From contig JBOFIT010000181.1 in NCBI GenBank assembly GCA_051650305.1, positions 1 to 6,181 on the forward strand: a DNA stretch of 6,181 nt, read 5' to 3'. The stretch is from JBOFDK01 sp051650305 (GTDB lineage: Bacteria > Bacillota > Clostridia > Lachnospirales > Cellulosilyticaceae). The translations under genes were made by a program, and so were the position numbers. Numbering within the stretch: the first letter of the stretch is position 1; each line of letters begins with the position of its first letter. The notes under the pieces are model-generated. The model was given only the letters and a program-made list of their open reading frames with translations, was not told the origin of the DNA and ran no database searches. Of the stretch, positions 1 to 4,544 are shown piece by piece.

Positions 1-752
1 CTAGATAGGTTGCAGAAAAATTCGATAGTCGGTACGAATTTACTTACAAGTTTAGCTTGCTTTAAGTTTAAGTCGTAGAGACCTTCATTGGTATCTAAGA
101 ACTTGGTAATTTCATGTTTTTCACGGGCAAATGCTTTAACGAGGCGAATACCTGCTATATTTTGCTGTGCCACAGAGTTAAGTTCAGCAGTTTGGTCGCT
201 GATTTTTGAGTAGACGTCCCAAAACTTCTTCTCGAAGAAGAATCCCATGAGTGTCACAGGTACAAGTAAAAGTAAACATACTATAGCAAGTGGTGGACTC
301 ATCTTAAGCATGAGCGTACTACAAAGTACAAAAATAATAATCATCTCGATAAAAAGACGAAGTCCATAGGCCACGGTCTCCCATACCATATCCACATCTT
401 CGCCGATACGAGACATGAGTTCACCAGTATTGTTTTTATCGAAAAAGCTAAATTCAAGGGATTGAATCTTATAAAAAATATTTCTTCTTAAATCTTTGGC
501 CACATCAAGTGAAAACTTATCAAAGATAAATTCTTTGATATAACCAAAGGTACAGCGTGTAAGGACGAGTCCTATAAAGATAAGAGAGAAAGTCAGTAAG
601 GTACTGGTCTGACCTCCTACTAAGATGTGGTCAATGAAGTACATCTGTAAAATAGGCATGGTAGCATCAATCCCTAGGGTGATGAACATACCTAGAATTG
701 GAATAATCATAAGTTTCCAGTGTTTTAAAATATACTCTTTTACTAAACGCAT
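1..752 (-). CDS. ABC exporter, N-terminal transmembrane domain (partial, runs off left edge)
   Basis: Reading the minus strand from ATG at 752 gives 250 codons without a stop to the window edge; the C-terminal ATPase domain lies outside. The start is set by an AAGGAGG site about 8 bases upstream (760-766). The product is the membrane half of a type I (multidrug, lipid or peptide) ABC exporter. Hydrophobic segments lie at about residues 14-40 and 51-72, with a long pair at 131-173. Two family landmarks are present: FFDKNNTGELMSRIGEDVD at 103-121, and GIRLVKAFARE at 201-211, the cytoplasmic coupling region before the fifth helix. In such exporters two membrane domains and two ATPases pump a substrate out of the cell. 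Substrate cannot be read from this part. A partner half-transporter may follow downstream. The leader with a 30-codon frame and hairpins recalls the bmrB-bmrCD arrangement of Bacillus subtilis, which hints at drug-linked regulation (inference). Confidence 0.95.
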   Translation of the reverse strand, partial: MRLVKEYILKHWKLMIIPILGMFITLGIDATMPILQMYFIDHILVGGQTSTLLTFSLIFIGLVLTRCTFGYIKEFIFDKFSLDVAKDLRRNIFYKIQSLEFSFFDKNNTGELMSRIGEDVDMVWETVAYGLRLFIEMIIIFVLCSTLMLKMSPPLAIVCLLLLVPVTLMGFFFEKKFWDVYSKISDQTAELNSVAQQNIAGIRLVKAFAREKHEITKFLDTNEGLYDLNLKQAKLVSKFVPTIEFFCNLS

Positions 753-764
753 AAATAGCCTCCT

Positions 765-787
765 TTTCAGTCCGAAAGTTTCAGTCC
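765..787 (-). repeat. Two direct copies of a 9-mer at the ABC gene ribosome site
   Basis: GGACTGAAA occurs twice on the minus strand (complement of 765-773 and 779-787), 14 bases apart, with the second copy running into the ribosome binding site of the ABC exporter gene. A related GACTGAAGTC occurs at 1052-1061 in the promoter region of the same transcript. Whether this is a binding site or chance is not known. Confidence 0.45.
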
Positions 788-810
788 AAAAATCACGTCA
801 TCAAAACTCT

Positions 811-880
811 AAATAAAGAAAACCCACAAAGGCGCAAAAAAAGCACGACAACAGCCGCGCCTCTAGAACCTTGTGGGTTT
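811..880 (-). terminator. Nested intrinsic terminator/attenuator in the ABC exporter leader
   Basis: On the minus strand two hairpins are nested. The inner one pairs GCGCGGC (860-854) with GTCGTGC (849-843) around a TGTT loop, 7 pairs of which two are G-U, and is followed at once by seven T (842-836). The outer one pairs AAACCCACAA (880-871) with TTGTGGGTTT (829-820) and is followed by a T-rich tail down to 811. A further GGCGC/GCGCC pairing (861-857 with 835-831) would compete with the inner hairpin. No T-run follows on the plus strand, so it acts on minus-strand transcripts. It lies between the 30-codon frame and the exporter gene, so it either ends a short RNA or serves as a regulated attenuator. 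Confidence 0.8.
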
Positions 881-895
881 ATAATATCTCTATAT

Positions 896-908
896 GTATA
901 GACTATAC
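896..908. repeat. 13-base palindrome just after the leader peptide stop
   Basis: GTATAGACTATAC is a perfect dyad with arms of 6 around a central base. On the minus-strand transcript it begins 2 bases after the stop codon of the 30-codon leader frame. It could form a weak A/U-rich hairpin where a terminating ribosome sits, or be chance in A/T-rich DNA. Confidence 0.4.
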
Positions 909-910
909 TT

Positions 911-1003
911 TTATAGATGACAACCTTTATTTAGAGGTAGAACTGGTGTGATTAATTGGATATTAAGTTGTGTTGTTGCATTATTGATTGTAAAGTTAAT
1001 CAT
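911..1003 (-). CDS. 30-residue leader peptide upstream of ABC exporter
   Basis: ATG at 1003 opens 30 codons ending in TAA at 913-911. A near-ideal TTAAGGAGGT ribosome site (1020-1011) sits 7 bases ahead, which argues that the frame is translated. The peptide starts MINFTINNATTQLNIQ and ends PLNKGCHL. It is polar and rich in Asn, Thr, Ile and Leu. It has no signal peptide, membrane helix, double-glycine leader or modifiable Cys/Ser-rich core. Its position, between a promoter and a terminator that precedes an ABC exporter on the same strand, is that of a regulatory leader frame such as bmrB, whose ribosome occupancy decides whether the downstream terminator forms. Alternatives are a secreted peptide exported by the transporter, or a small independent protein. 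I do not recognise the peptide as a named family. Confidence 0.7.
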   Translation of the reverse strand: MINFTINNATTQLNIQLITPVLPLNKGCHL

Positions 1004-1042
1004 CCTATTTACCTCCTTAAATTTATTTTTTAACTATGGTTA

Positions 1043-1070
1043 ATTATATTAGACTTCAGTCAAAAGTAAA
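1043..1070 (-). promoter_or_regulatory. Promoter of leader peptide / ABC exporter transcript
   Basis: On the minus strand TTTACT (1070-1065) and TATAAT (1048-1043) are spaced by 16 bases. The -10 is perfect and the -35 matches partly. The predicted start near 1036 leaves an untranslated leader of about 33 bases before the 30-codon frame. The dyad at 1076-1091 lies directly upstream of this -35 and the GACTTCAGTC dyad (1052-1061) lies in the spacer. Confidence 0.6.
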
Positions 1071-1075
1071 TCTAT

Positions 1076-1091
1076 GTTACACTATTGTAAC
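1076..1091. promoter_or_regulatory. Inverted repeat in divergent promoter region (candidate operator)
   Basis: GTTACA-CTAT-TGTAAC is a perfect 6+6 dyad with a 4-base centre. It lies between the exporter-leader promoter on the minus strand and the hydrolase gene on the plus strand, immediately upstream of a TATAAA (1094-1099) that could be the plus-strand -10. It has the size and position of an operator for a dimeric repressor. No regulator gene for it is in the window, so the binding protein is unknown. Confidence 0.45.
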
Positions 1092-1143
1092 ACTATAAAA
1101 ATGTTTTTGAAATATTGAGATAACAAGAGAAAGCGAGAAGAAT

Positions 1144-2100
1144 ATGGGTAAAGTATTGAAAAATAAGAAGTTAATAATAGGTGTACTAGCGACACTTGTC
1201 CTATTATTTGTAGGCATAACTTATATCGTAGGACAAATGGTTTATGCAGAGACTGTAGGCTATGTGAGTGAGCATTTCCAAGATACAGATGTGGACTATG
1301 TGTATCAAAATATGCCAGAAGTGATAGCATCCTATGAGGCTTATGAGACAGAAGACTTGATGATTCCATCAGAAAATGGTTATGAGGTAGAAGCAAAGAT
1401 GCTCTTTGCTAAGGAGCCGGTAGATAAGACAGTGGTTGTGGTGCATGGTATAGGGATGAATATGTGGAGACATTTAAGAGAAGCGATGATGTATCTTGAG
1501 AATGGCTTTAATGTGGTGATCTACAACCAACGTAACACAGGTGAGACTGGTGGAGACAACAGAAGTTTTGGACATTATGAAAAGCATGACTTGGCAGCTG
1601 TGATGAACTATGTGTCGACACAGTATCCAGACCAACTACTTGGTGCTCATGGTTTTTCTATGGGAGCAGGTACGGTGGGGATGTACTCAGGTTTAGACAT
1701 TGCGCAGGAGCAAGCAGACTTCCTCATACTAGACTGTCCTTATGATAGTATGGAAGGTGCTGTAAGAGTAGGTATTGCAGCAGAAGGTGTACCTATCCCT
1801 ACAAGCTATGCTGTATGGGCAGGTAAAGTCTACAATCAACTGAAGTCTGGATTTAGCTATGATGAAGTAGACCTAACCAAAGAAGTAGCGAAGAGTACCA
1901 TGCCTATGTACATCATCCATGGTGAGGAAGATGCAGTGTGTACAGTAGATATGGGACAAGCAGTCTACGATGCAAAAGAGAGTGGCTATAAAGAAATTTG
2001 GATAGAGCCAGAGACAGCACACGTACGTATCTATGATGATCATCCAGATAAGTACGAAGCCAATGTGATGGCATTTATCGAAAAAGTACAAGAACAATAA
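1144..2100 (+). CDS. Membrane-anchored alpha/beta hydrolase
   Basis: This 318-residue protein has a short basic N-terminus (KNKK) and one hydrophobic segment at about residues 10-35, followed directly by the catalytic domain. It is likely a single-pass or uncleaved-signal protein with the enzyme outside the membrane. The alpha/beta-hydrolase landmarks are in order. The strand VVVVHG at 97-102 gives the oxyanion region. The nucleophile elbow is GFSMG with Ser172. The acid is Asp263 in HGEEDAV, and the base is His293 in TAHVR. The family includes esterases, lipases and serine aminopeptidase-like enzymes, and the substrate cannot be deduced. The start at 1144 is kept because it precedes the membrane segment, though only a weak GAGAAG-like site is upstream. 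asnB follows after 123 bases without a terminator, so they may share a transcript. No functional link is evident. Confidence 0.9.
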   Translation: MGKVLKNKKLIIGVLATLVLLFVGITYIVGQMVYAETVGYVSEHFQDTDVDYVYQNMPEVIASYEAYETEDLMIPSENGYEVEAKMLFAKEPVDKTVVVVHGIGMNMWRHLREAMMYLENGFNVVIYNQRNTGETGGDNRSFGHYEKHDLAAVMNYVSTQYPDQLLGAHGFSMGAGTVGMYSGLDIAQEQADFLILDCPYDSMEGAVRVGIAAEGVPIPTSYAVWAGKVYNQLKSGFSYDEVDLTKEVAKSTMPMYIIHGEEDAVCTVDMGQAVYDAKESGYKEIWIEPETAHVRIYDDHPDKYEANVMAFIEKVQEQ

Positions 2101-2137
2101 GCACCTTATACAAGGAAAGCACATATAGTAGAGTAGA

Positions 2138-2196
2138 GACAAAGGCGTCATGTGACCAGTTGGGAGAACTCCCAAGGGTTAGATGGCGCCTTTGTC
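2138..2196 (+). promoter_or_regulatory. Long hairpin in the asnB leader, function unknown
   Basis: GACAAAGGCGTCAT (2138-2151) pairs with ATGGCGCCTTTGTC (2183-2196) over 14 positions, one being a G-U pair. Inside, after a G/G mismatch, TGACC (2153-2157) pairs with GGTTA (2177-2181), and TGGGA (2161-2165) pairs with TCCCA (2170-2174) around a GAAC loop. The whole folds into one rod of about 59 bases. No T-run follows on either strand, so it is not an ordinary intrinsic terminator. It ends 12 bases before the AAGGAGG site of asnB (2209-2215). It may be a cis-acting RNA that controls or protects the asnB message, or an RNase processing site between the hydrolase and asnB. Confidence 0.6.
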
Positions 2197-2223
2197 ATGT
2201 GAGACAAGAAGGAGGATGGAAAG

Positions 2224-4056
2224 ATGTGCTCAATATGTGGCATTGTAGATTTTAAAAATAAAGAGAATAACAACCCTCAGGTGGTCGCTAAGATGGGAGA
2301 AACTTTAATTCATCGAGGACCTGATCAACAAGGGATTTATGTAGGGAAAGACGTGGCTTTTCAGCACAATCGTCTAGCAATCATTGATATAGAAAGAGGC
2401 CTTCAACCCATGACGAGACAACTGGGGGAGAGGCGCTATACGTTAGTGTATAATGGGGAGCTTTACAATACCAATGAACTTCGAAAAGAAATAGAGGGAC
2501 GGGGTATTACTTTTGAGACCAATTGTGATACTGAAGTGGTTCTTTATAGCTATATACTCTACGGAGAAACGTGTGCAAGTAAGCTCAATGGTATCTTTGC
2601 TTTTGCGGTGTATGATGAAATGGAACATAAGGTATATATGGCAAGGGACAGGTTCGGCATTAAACCACTGTTTTATACCCAAGTAGGAAGTAGCCTACTG
2701 TTTGCTTCAGAAGTTAAAGCACTTCTTAAGCATCCACAAGTAAAGCCGGTAGTAGGAAGAGAAGAACTCTGGCAACTCCTTTACCTCGCACCAAATAAAA
2801 TAAGTGGTACCAGCATCCTTAAAGATATACATGAAGTAAAACCAGCACACCATGGGTATTATGAAGGGACATCGCTTCAACTTACACCTTATTGGAAGCT
2901 AGAAGCAAAACCTTTCACAGGAAGTAGAGAAGATGCGATAGAAGAGACGAGGGAACTGGTCACAGATGCAATCACAAGACAACTCGTATCAGATGCACCA
3001 CTTTGTACCTTCCTATCAGGAGGGATCGATTCATCTATTATTAGCTCTGTAGCGACGAAGCAGTTTAAGGCCGAAGGGAAAGTGCTCAGTACTTATTCGT
3101 TTGAATATGAGGGGAATAAAGAAAGCTTTACCAATACGCTTTTCCAACCTCAGAGAGATGATGAATACGCACTTTATCTCGCAGATTATCTAGGGACTAA
3201 TCATACGGTGCTCACGGCTACTAACGAAGGTATCACAAGGCTTTTAGTAGATGCAGCTAAGTATAGAGACTTACCGGGAATGGCAGATATCGACTCCTCA
3301 CTCCTCTACTATTGTAGCCGTGTGAAAGAGCAGCATACAGTGGCACTTTCAGGGGAGTGTGCAGATGAAATCTTTGGAGGATACCCTTGGTTCTATCGTA
3401 AAGAAATGCTAGAGAAGGATTTCTTCCCATGGATACATGACCCGCACAAACGAGCAGGGTTATTTAAAGATGAAGTCGTAGGGCTAAGTGAAGGCTATGA
3501 CTTCGCAAGAGAGGTCTATAAAAAGAGCTTAGAGGCATGTCCAGTCCTTGATACAGACAGTGATGCCATGAGACAAAGTAGGCTAGCGACATGGTTATCT
3601 ACCAATTACTTTATGACATCACTCCTTGAGAGAAAAGATCGTATGAGTATGGCTAGTGGCGTAGAAGTAAGAGTACCTTTTGCAGATCATCGTATACTAG
3701 AGTACGTCTTTAATGTACCTTGGGAGATTAAGTTTGAAGGGCAAGTAGAGAAGGCACTCCTTCGTGAAGCGATGAGAGATTACTTGCCAGACCGTATACT
3801 CAACCGTAAGAAAAGCCCTTATCCAAAGACGCATAATCCAAAGTACGAAGAAGCAGTCATACAGATACTTGAAAGTAAGCTAAGAGATAAGGACTCCATC
3901 CTAAGAGAACTCCTAAATCTAAAAGAAGTAGAAAGCTTAATCGCCTGTGACAACGTCACATGGTTTGGGCAACTCATGTCAAAACCACAGCTTATCGCAT
4001 GGCTTATACAGGTAGATGAATGGTTCAGACTTTACGATATTAAACTAGAAGTGTAG
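2224..4056 (+). CDS. asnB: Asparagine synthetase, glutamine-hydrolysing
   Basis: This 610-residue cytoplasmic enzyme converts aspartate, glutamine and ATP to asparagine, glutamate, AMP and pyrophosphate. After Met removal Cys2 (MCSICGIVDF) is the glutaminase nucleophile. Other class II amidotransferase signs are HRGPDQQG at 30-37, NRLAIID at 49-55, YNGELYN at 76-82, CDTEVV at 101-106 and RDRFGIKPLFY at 141-151. The synthetase domain starts near residue 235 and carries the ATP pyrophosphatase loop LSGGIDSS (264-271). It also carries SGECADEIFGGYPWF (376-390) and the SGVEVRVPFAD stretch (478-488). Length is a little above the usual AsnB size, and nothing is missing. The start is fixed by AAGGAGG 8 bases upstream and by the need for Cys2. 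No terminator is seen between the stop and the small peptide gene at 4159, so read-through is possible. Confidence 0.97.
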   Translation: MCSICGIVDFKNKENNNPQVVAKMGETLIHRGPDQQGIYVGKDVAFQHNRLAIIDIERGLQPMTRQLGERRYTLVYNGELYNTNELRKEIEGRGITFETNCDTEVVLYSYILYGETCASKLNGIFAFAVYDEMEHKVYMARDRFGIKPLFYTQVGSSLLFASEVKALLKHPQVKPVVGREELWQLLYLAPNKISGTSILKDIHEVKPAHHGYYEGTSLQLTPYWKLEAKPFTGSREDAIEETRELVTDAITRQLVSDAPLCTFLSGGIDSSIISSVATKQFKAEGKVLSTYSFEYEGNKESFTNTLFQPQRDDEYALYLADYLGTNHTVLTATNEGITRLLVDAAKYRDLPGMADIDSSLLYYCSRVKEQHTVALSGECADEIFGGYPWFYRKEMLEKDFFPWIHDPHKRAGLFKDEVVGLSEGYDFAREVYKKSLEACPVLDTDSDAMRQSRLATWLSTNYFMTSLLERKDRMSMASGVEVRVPFADHRILEYVFNVPWEIKFEGQVEKALLREAMRDYLPDRILNRKKSPYPKTHNPKYEEAVIQILESKLRDKDSILRELLNLKEVESLIACDNVTWFGQLMSKPQLIAWLIQVDEWFRLYDIKLEV

Positions 4057-4098
4057 TAAAATACTATACCTACACATCTTATGTAAACGATAACTTTG

Positions 4099-4107
4099 TG
4101 ATATAAT
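4099..4107 (+). promoter_or_regulatory. Extended -10 promoter of the small peptide mRNA
   Basis: TGA-TATAAT (4099-4107) is a perfect extended -10 element. The -35 is poor (TTATGT at 4079-4084, spacing 17), which extended -10 promoters tolerate. The expected start is at 4113-4115, which is the first base of the 5' arm that pairs with the coding region. Confidence 0.65.
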
Positions 4108-4113
4108 CATTAC

Positions 4114-4203
4114 TGTATTCAGCTGCCTTTTGTAGTAATACGAAAGGAGGTGATACGTATGCAAAAGAGGAAGTGTAGTGACAATAAACAAAAGCTGAAT
4201 GCA
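4114..4203 (+). promoter_or_regulatory. 5'UTR-to-coding long-range stem enclosing ribosome site and start codon
   Basis: TGTATTCAGC (4114-4123) is complementary to GCTGAATGCA (4194-4203) with one G-U pair. After a 4-base bulge TTTTGT (4128-4133) pairs with ACAAAA (4188-4193). That is 16 pairs from the very 5' end of the predicted mRNA to codons 10-15, with the Shine-Dalgarno and ATG in the enclosed loop. Folding of this kind keeps type I toxin mRNAs poorly translated. The pairing is visible; its effect is inferred. Confidence 0.55.
4153..4183 (+). repeat. Direct repeat a, spanning the peptide start codon
   Basis: This copy contains ATACGTATGCAAA (4153-4165) and TAGTGACA (4176-4183), both found identically in the copy at 4327-4353, with GAG-containing sequence and a 4-base length difference between them. 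The ATG of the small peptide lies within the first block. Because the other copy is transcribed on the opposite strand, that RNA would be complementary to this mRNA across its start codon. Confidence 0.8.
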
Positions 4204-4272
4204 ACCGCCATTGCTATAGCTCTTATTAACATGATTAGAGATATTATTATCGCAATTATTGAAAATCTATAG
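4159..4272 (+). CDS. 37-residue hydrophobic peptide, candidate type I toxin
   Basis: ATG at 4159 opens 37 codons ending in TAG. The upstream AAAGGAGGTGAT (4143-4154) is a perfect match to the end of 16S rRNA, with 8 bases between GGAGG and ATG, so translation is very likely if the site is free. Residues 1-12 are basic and polar (MQKRKCSDNKQK). Residues 13-35 form one hydrophobic helix rich in Ile and Ala (for example ATAIAIALI), interrupted only by Arg27-Asp28. The protein ends ENL. A basic N-terminus and a single helix fit a membrane-acting peptide with the N-terminus inside. Its own promoter, 5' sequestering stem, terminator and convergent antisense promoter together fit a type I toxin. It does not resemble the Fst, TxpA/BsrG or Hok sequences I know. 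Alternatives are a leaderless bacteriocin-like peptide or a small regulatory membrane protein. Confidence 0.75.
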   Translation: MQKRKCSDNKQKLNATAIAIALINMIRDIIIAIIENL

Positions 4273-4277
4273 TAATG

Positions 4278-4316
4278 AAAAAACCCTTAGGCCCGCCAGC
4301 CTAAGGGTTTTAATTT
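4278..4316. terminator. Bidirectional terminator shared by peptide mRNA and convergent RNA
   Basis: AAAACCCTTAGGC (4280-4292) pairs perfectly with GCCTAAGGGTTTT (4299-4311) around a CCGCCA loop, 13 pairs. A T-rich run follows on the plus strand (TTTTAATTT) and six T follow on the minus strand (complement of 4278-4283). It therefore ends both the 37-codon gene, 8 bases after its stop, and a transcript coming from the right. Confidence 0.92.
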
Positions 4317-4326
4317 CGCTTTGATC

Positions 4327-4353
4327 ATACGTATGCAAAGAGAAATAGTGACA
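4327..4353 (-). repeat. Direct repeat b, inside the convergent RNA
   Basis: This copy carries the same ATACGTATGCAAA (4327-4339) and TAGTGACA (4346-4353) blocks as 4153-4183, in the same orientation in the DNA but transcribed on the opposite strand. Two blocks of 13 and 8 identical bases in the same order make chance similarity unlikely. Confidence 0.8.
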
Positions 4354-4369
4354 TTTATTTAGTATCTAT

Positions 4370-4397
4370 AGTATACCATAAAAAAATAAAAAGTAAA
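4370..4397 (-). promoter_or_regulatory. Convergent promoter for antisense RNA
   Basis: On the minus strand TTTACT (4397-4392) is followed after 16 bases by TATACT (4375-4370), with TGG directly upstream making an extended -10. It points toward the small peptide gene and no minus-strand protein gene lies between it and the terminator at 4278-4316. This supports a short untranslated RNA. Confidence 0.7.
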
Positions 4398-4457
4398 CAA
4401 ATAGTGAAGATATACAAATACTCAACTAATGGTAGAATGAAATCAAATATACCTCGA

Positions 4458-4486
4458 TTGAATACGAGTTAAGTACCTATTATAAT
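4458..4486 (+). promoter_or_regulatory. Promoter of the XRE-family gene
   Basis: TTGAAT (4458-4463) and TATAAT (4481-4486) are spaced by exactly 17 bases, close to the sigma-A consensus. The expected start is near 4493. An imperfect CTCG-N8-CGAG dyad (4453-4468) overlaps the -35. Confidence 0.75.
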
Positions 4487-4491
4487 TAACT

Positions 4492-4503
4492 TATCAGCTG
4501 ATA
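4492..4503. promoter_or_regulatory. Perfect 12-base palindrome at the XRE gene transcription start
   Basis: TATCAGCTGATA is a perfect palindrome placed at the expected transcription start of the downstream HTH gene. XRE-type proteins often bind such sites and repress themselves, so this is a candidate autoregulatory operator. Confidence 0.45.
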
Positions 4504-4544
4504 GATAAAAATAAAATCAAACATAAGTTGAATGGGGGATTAGT

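Larger units (their letters stand above)
4278..4363 (-). ncRNA. Candidate antisense antitoxin RNA (about 85 nt)
   Basis: A transcript from the minus promoter at 4370-4397 would start near 4363 and end at the shared terminator, giving about 85 bases. It would contain the complement of the right-hand repeat (4327-4353), and so could pair with the same repeat at the peptide start codon. It would also contain the complementary terminator hairpin. An internal CTTTG...CAAAG stem (complement of 4319-4340, capped by the self-complementary CATACGTATG) could present a loop for first contact. No translated frame with a ribosome site is seen. This matches RNA II of the par_pAD1 system in layout, though transcription is not shown. 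Confidence 0.6.

Noticed and set aside
625..816. Plus-strand open frame of 63 codons opposite the ABC exporter start
   Set aside because: It lies antisense to a recognisable exporter membrane domain and its leader, has no good ribosome site, and its product looks like no protein.
911..1003. The 30-residue peptide as a RiPP or bacteriocin precursor exported by the adjacent ABC protein
   Set aside because: It has no double-glycine site, no Cys/Ser/Thr-rich core of the usual kind and no modification enzyme in view. The visible part of the exporter lacks an N-terminal peptidase domain (it begins directly with the membrane domain). A regulatory leader explains the terminator better.
1082..1396. 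Minus-strand open frame overlapping the hydrolase start
   Set aside because: It is the reverse of a clearly coding hydrolase, has a low-complexity His/Leu/Ser-rich product and no convincing ribosome site. The same applies to the minus frames at 1873-2175 and 2443-2682.
2138..2196. Intrinsic terminator or T-box at the asnB leader
   Set aside because: No T-run follows the stem on either strand, and there is no T-box sequence (AGGGTGGNACCGCG-like) nor a terminator/antiterminator pair.
4159..4272. The 37-residue peptide as a true Fst, TxpA/BsrG or Hok homologue
   Set aside because: Only the genetic layout matches Fst. The sequence has a basic N-terminus and ends ENL, without the charged C-terminal tail of Fst or recognisable motifs of the other families.
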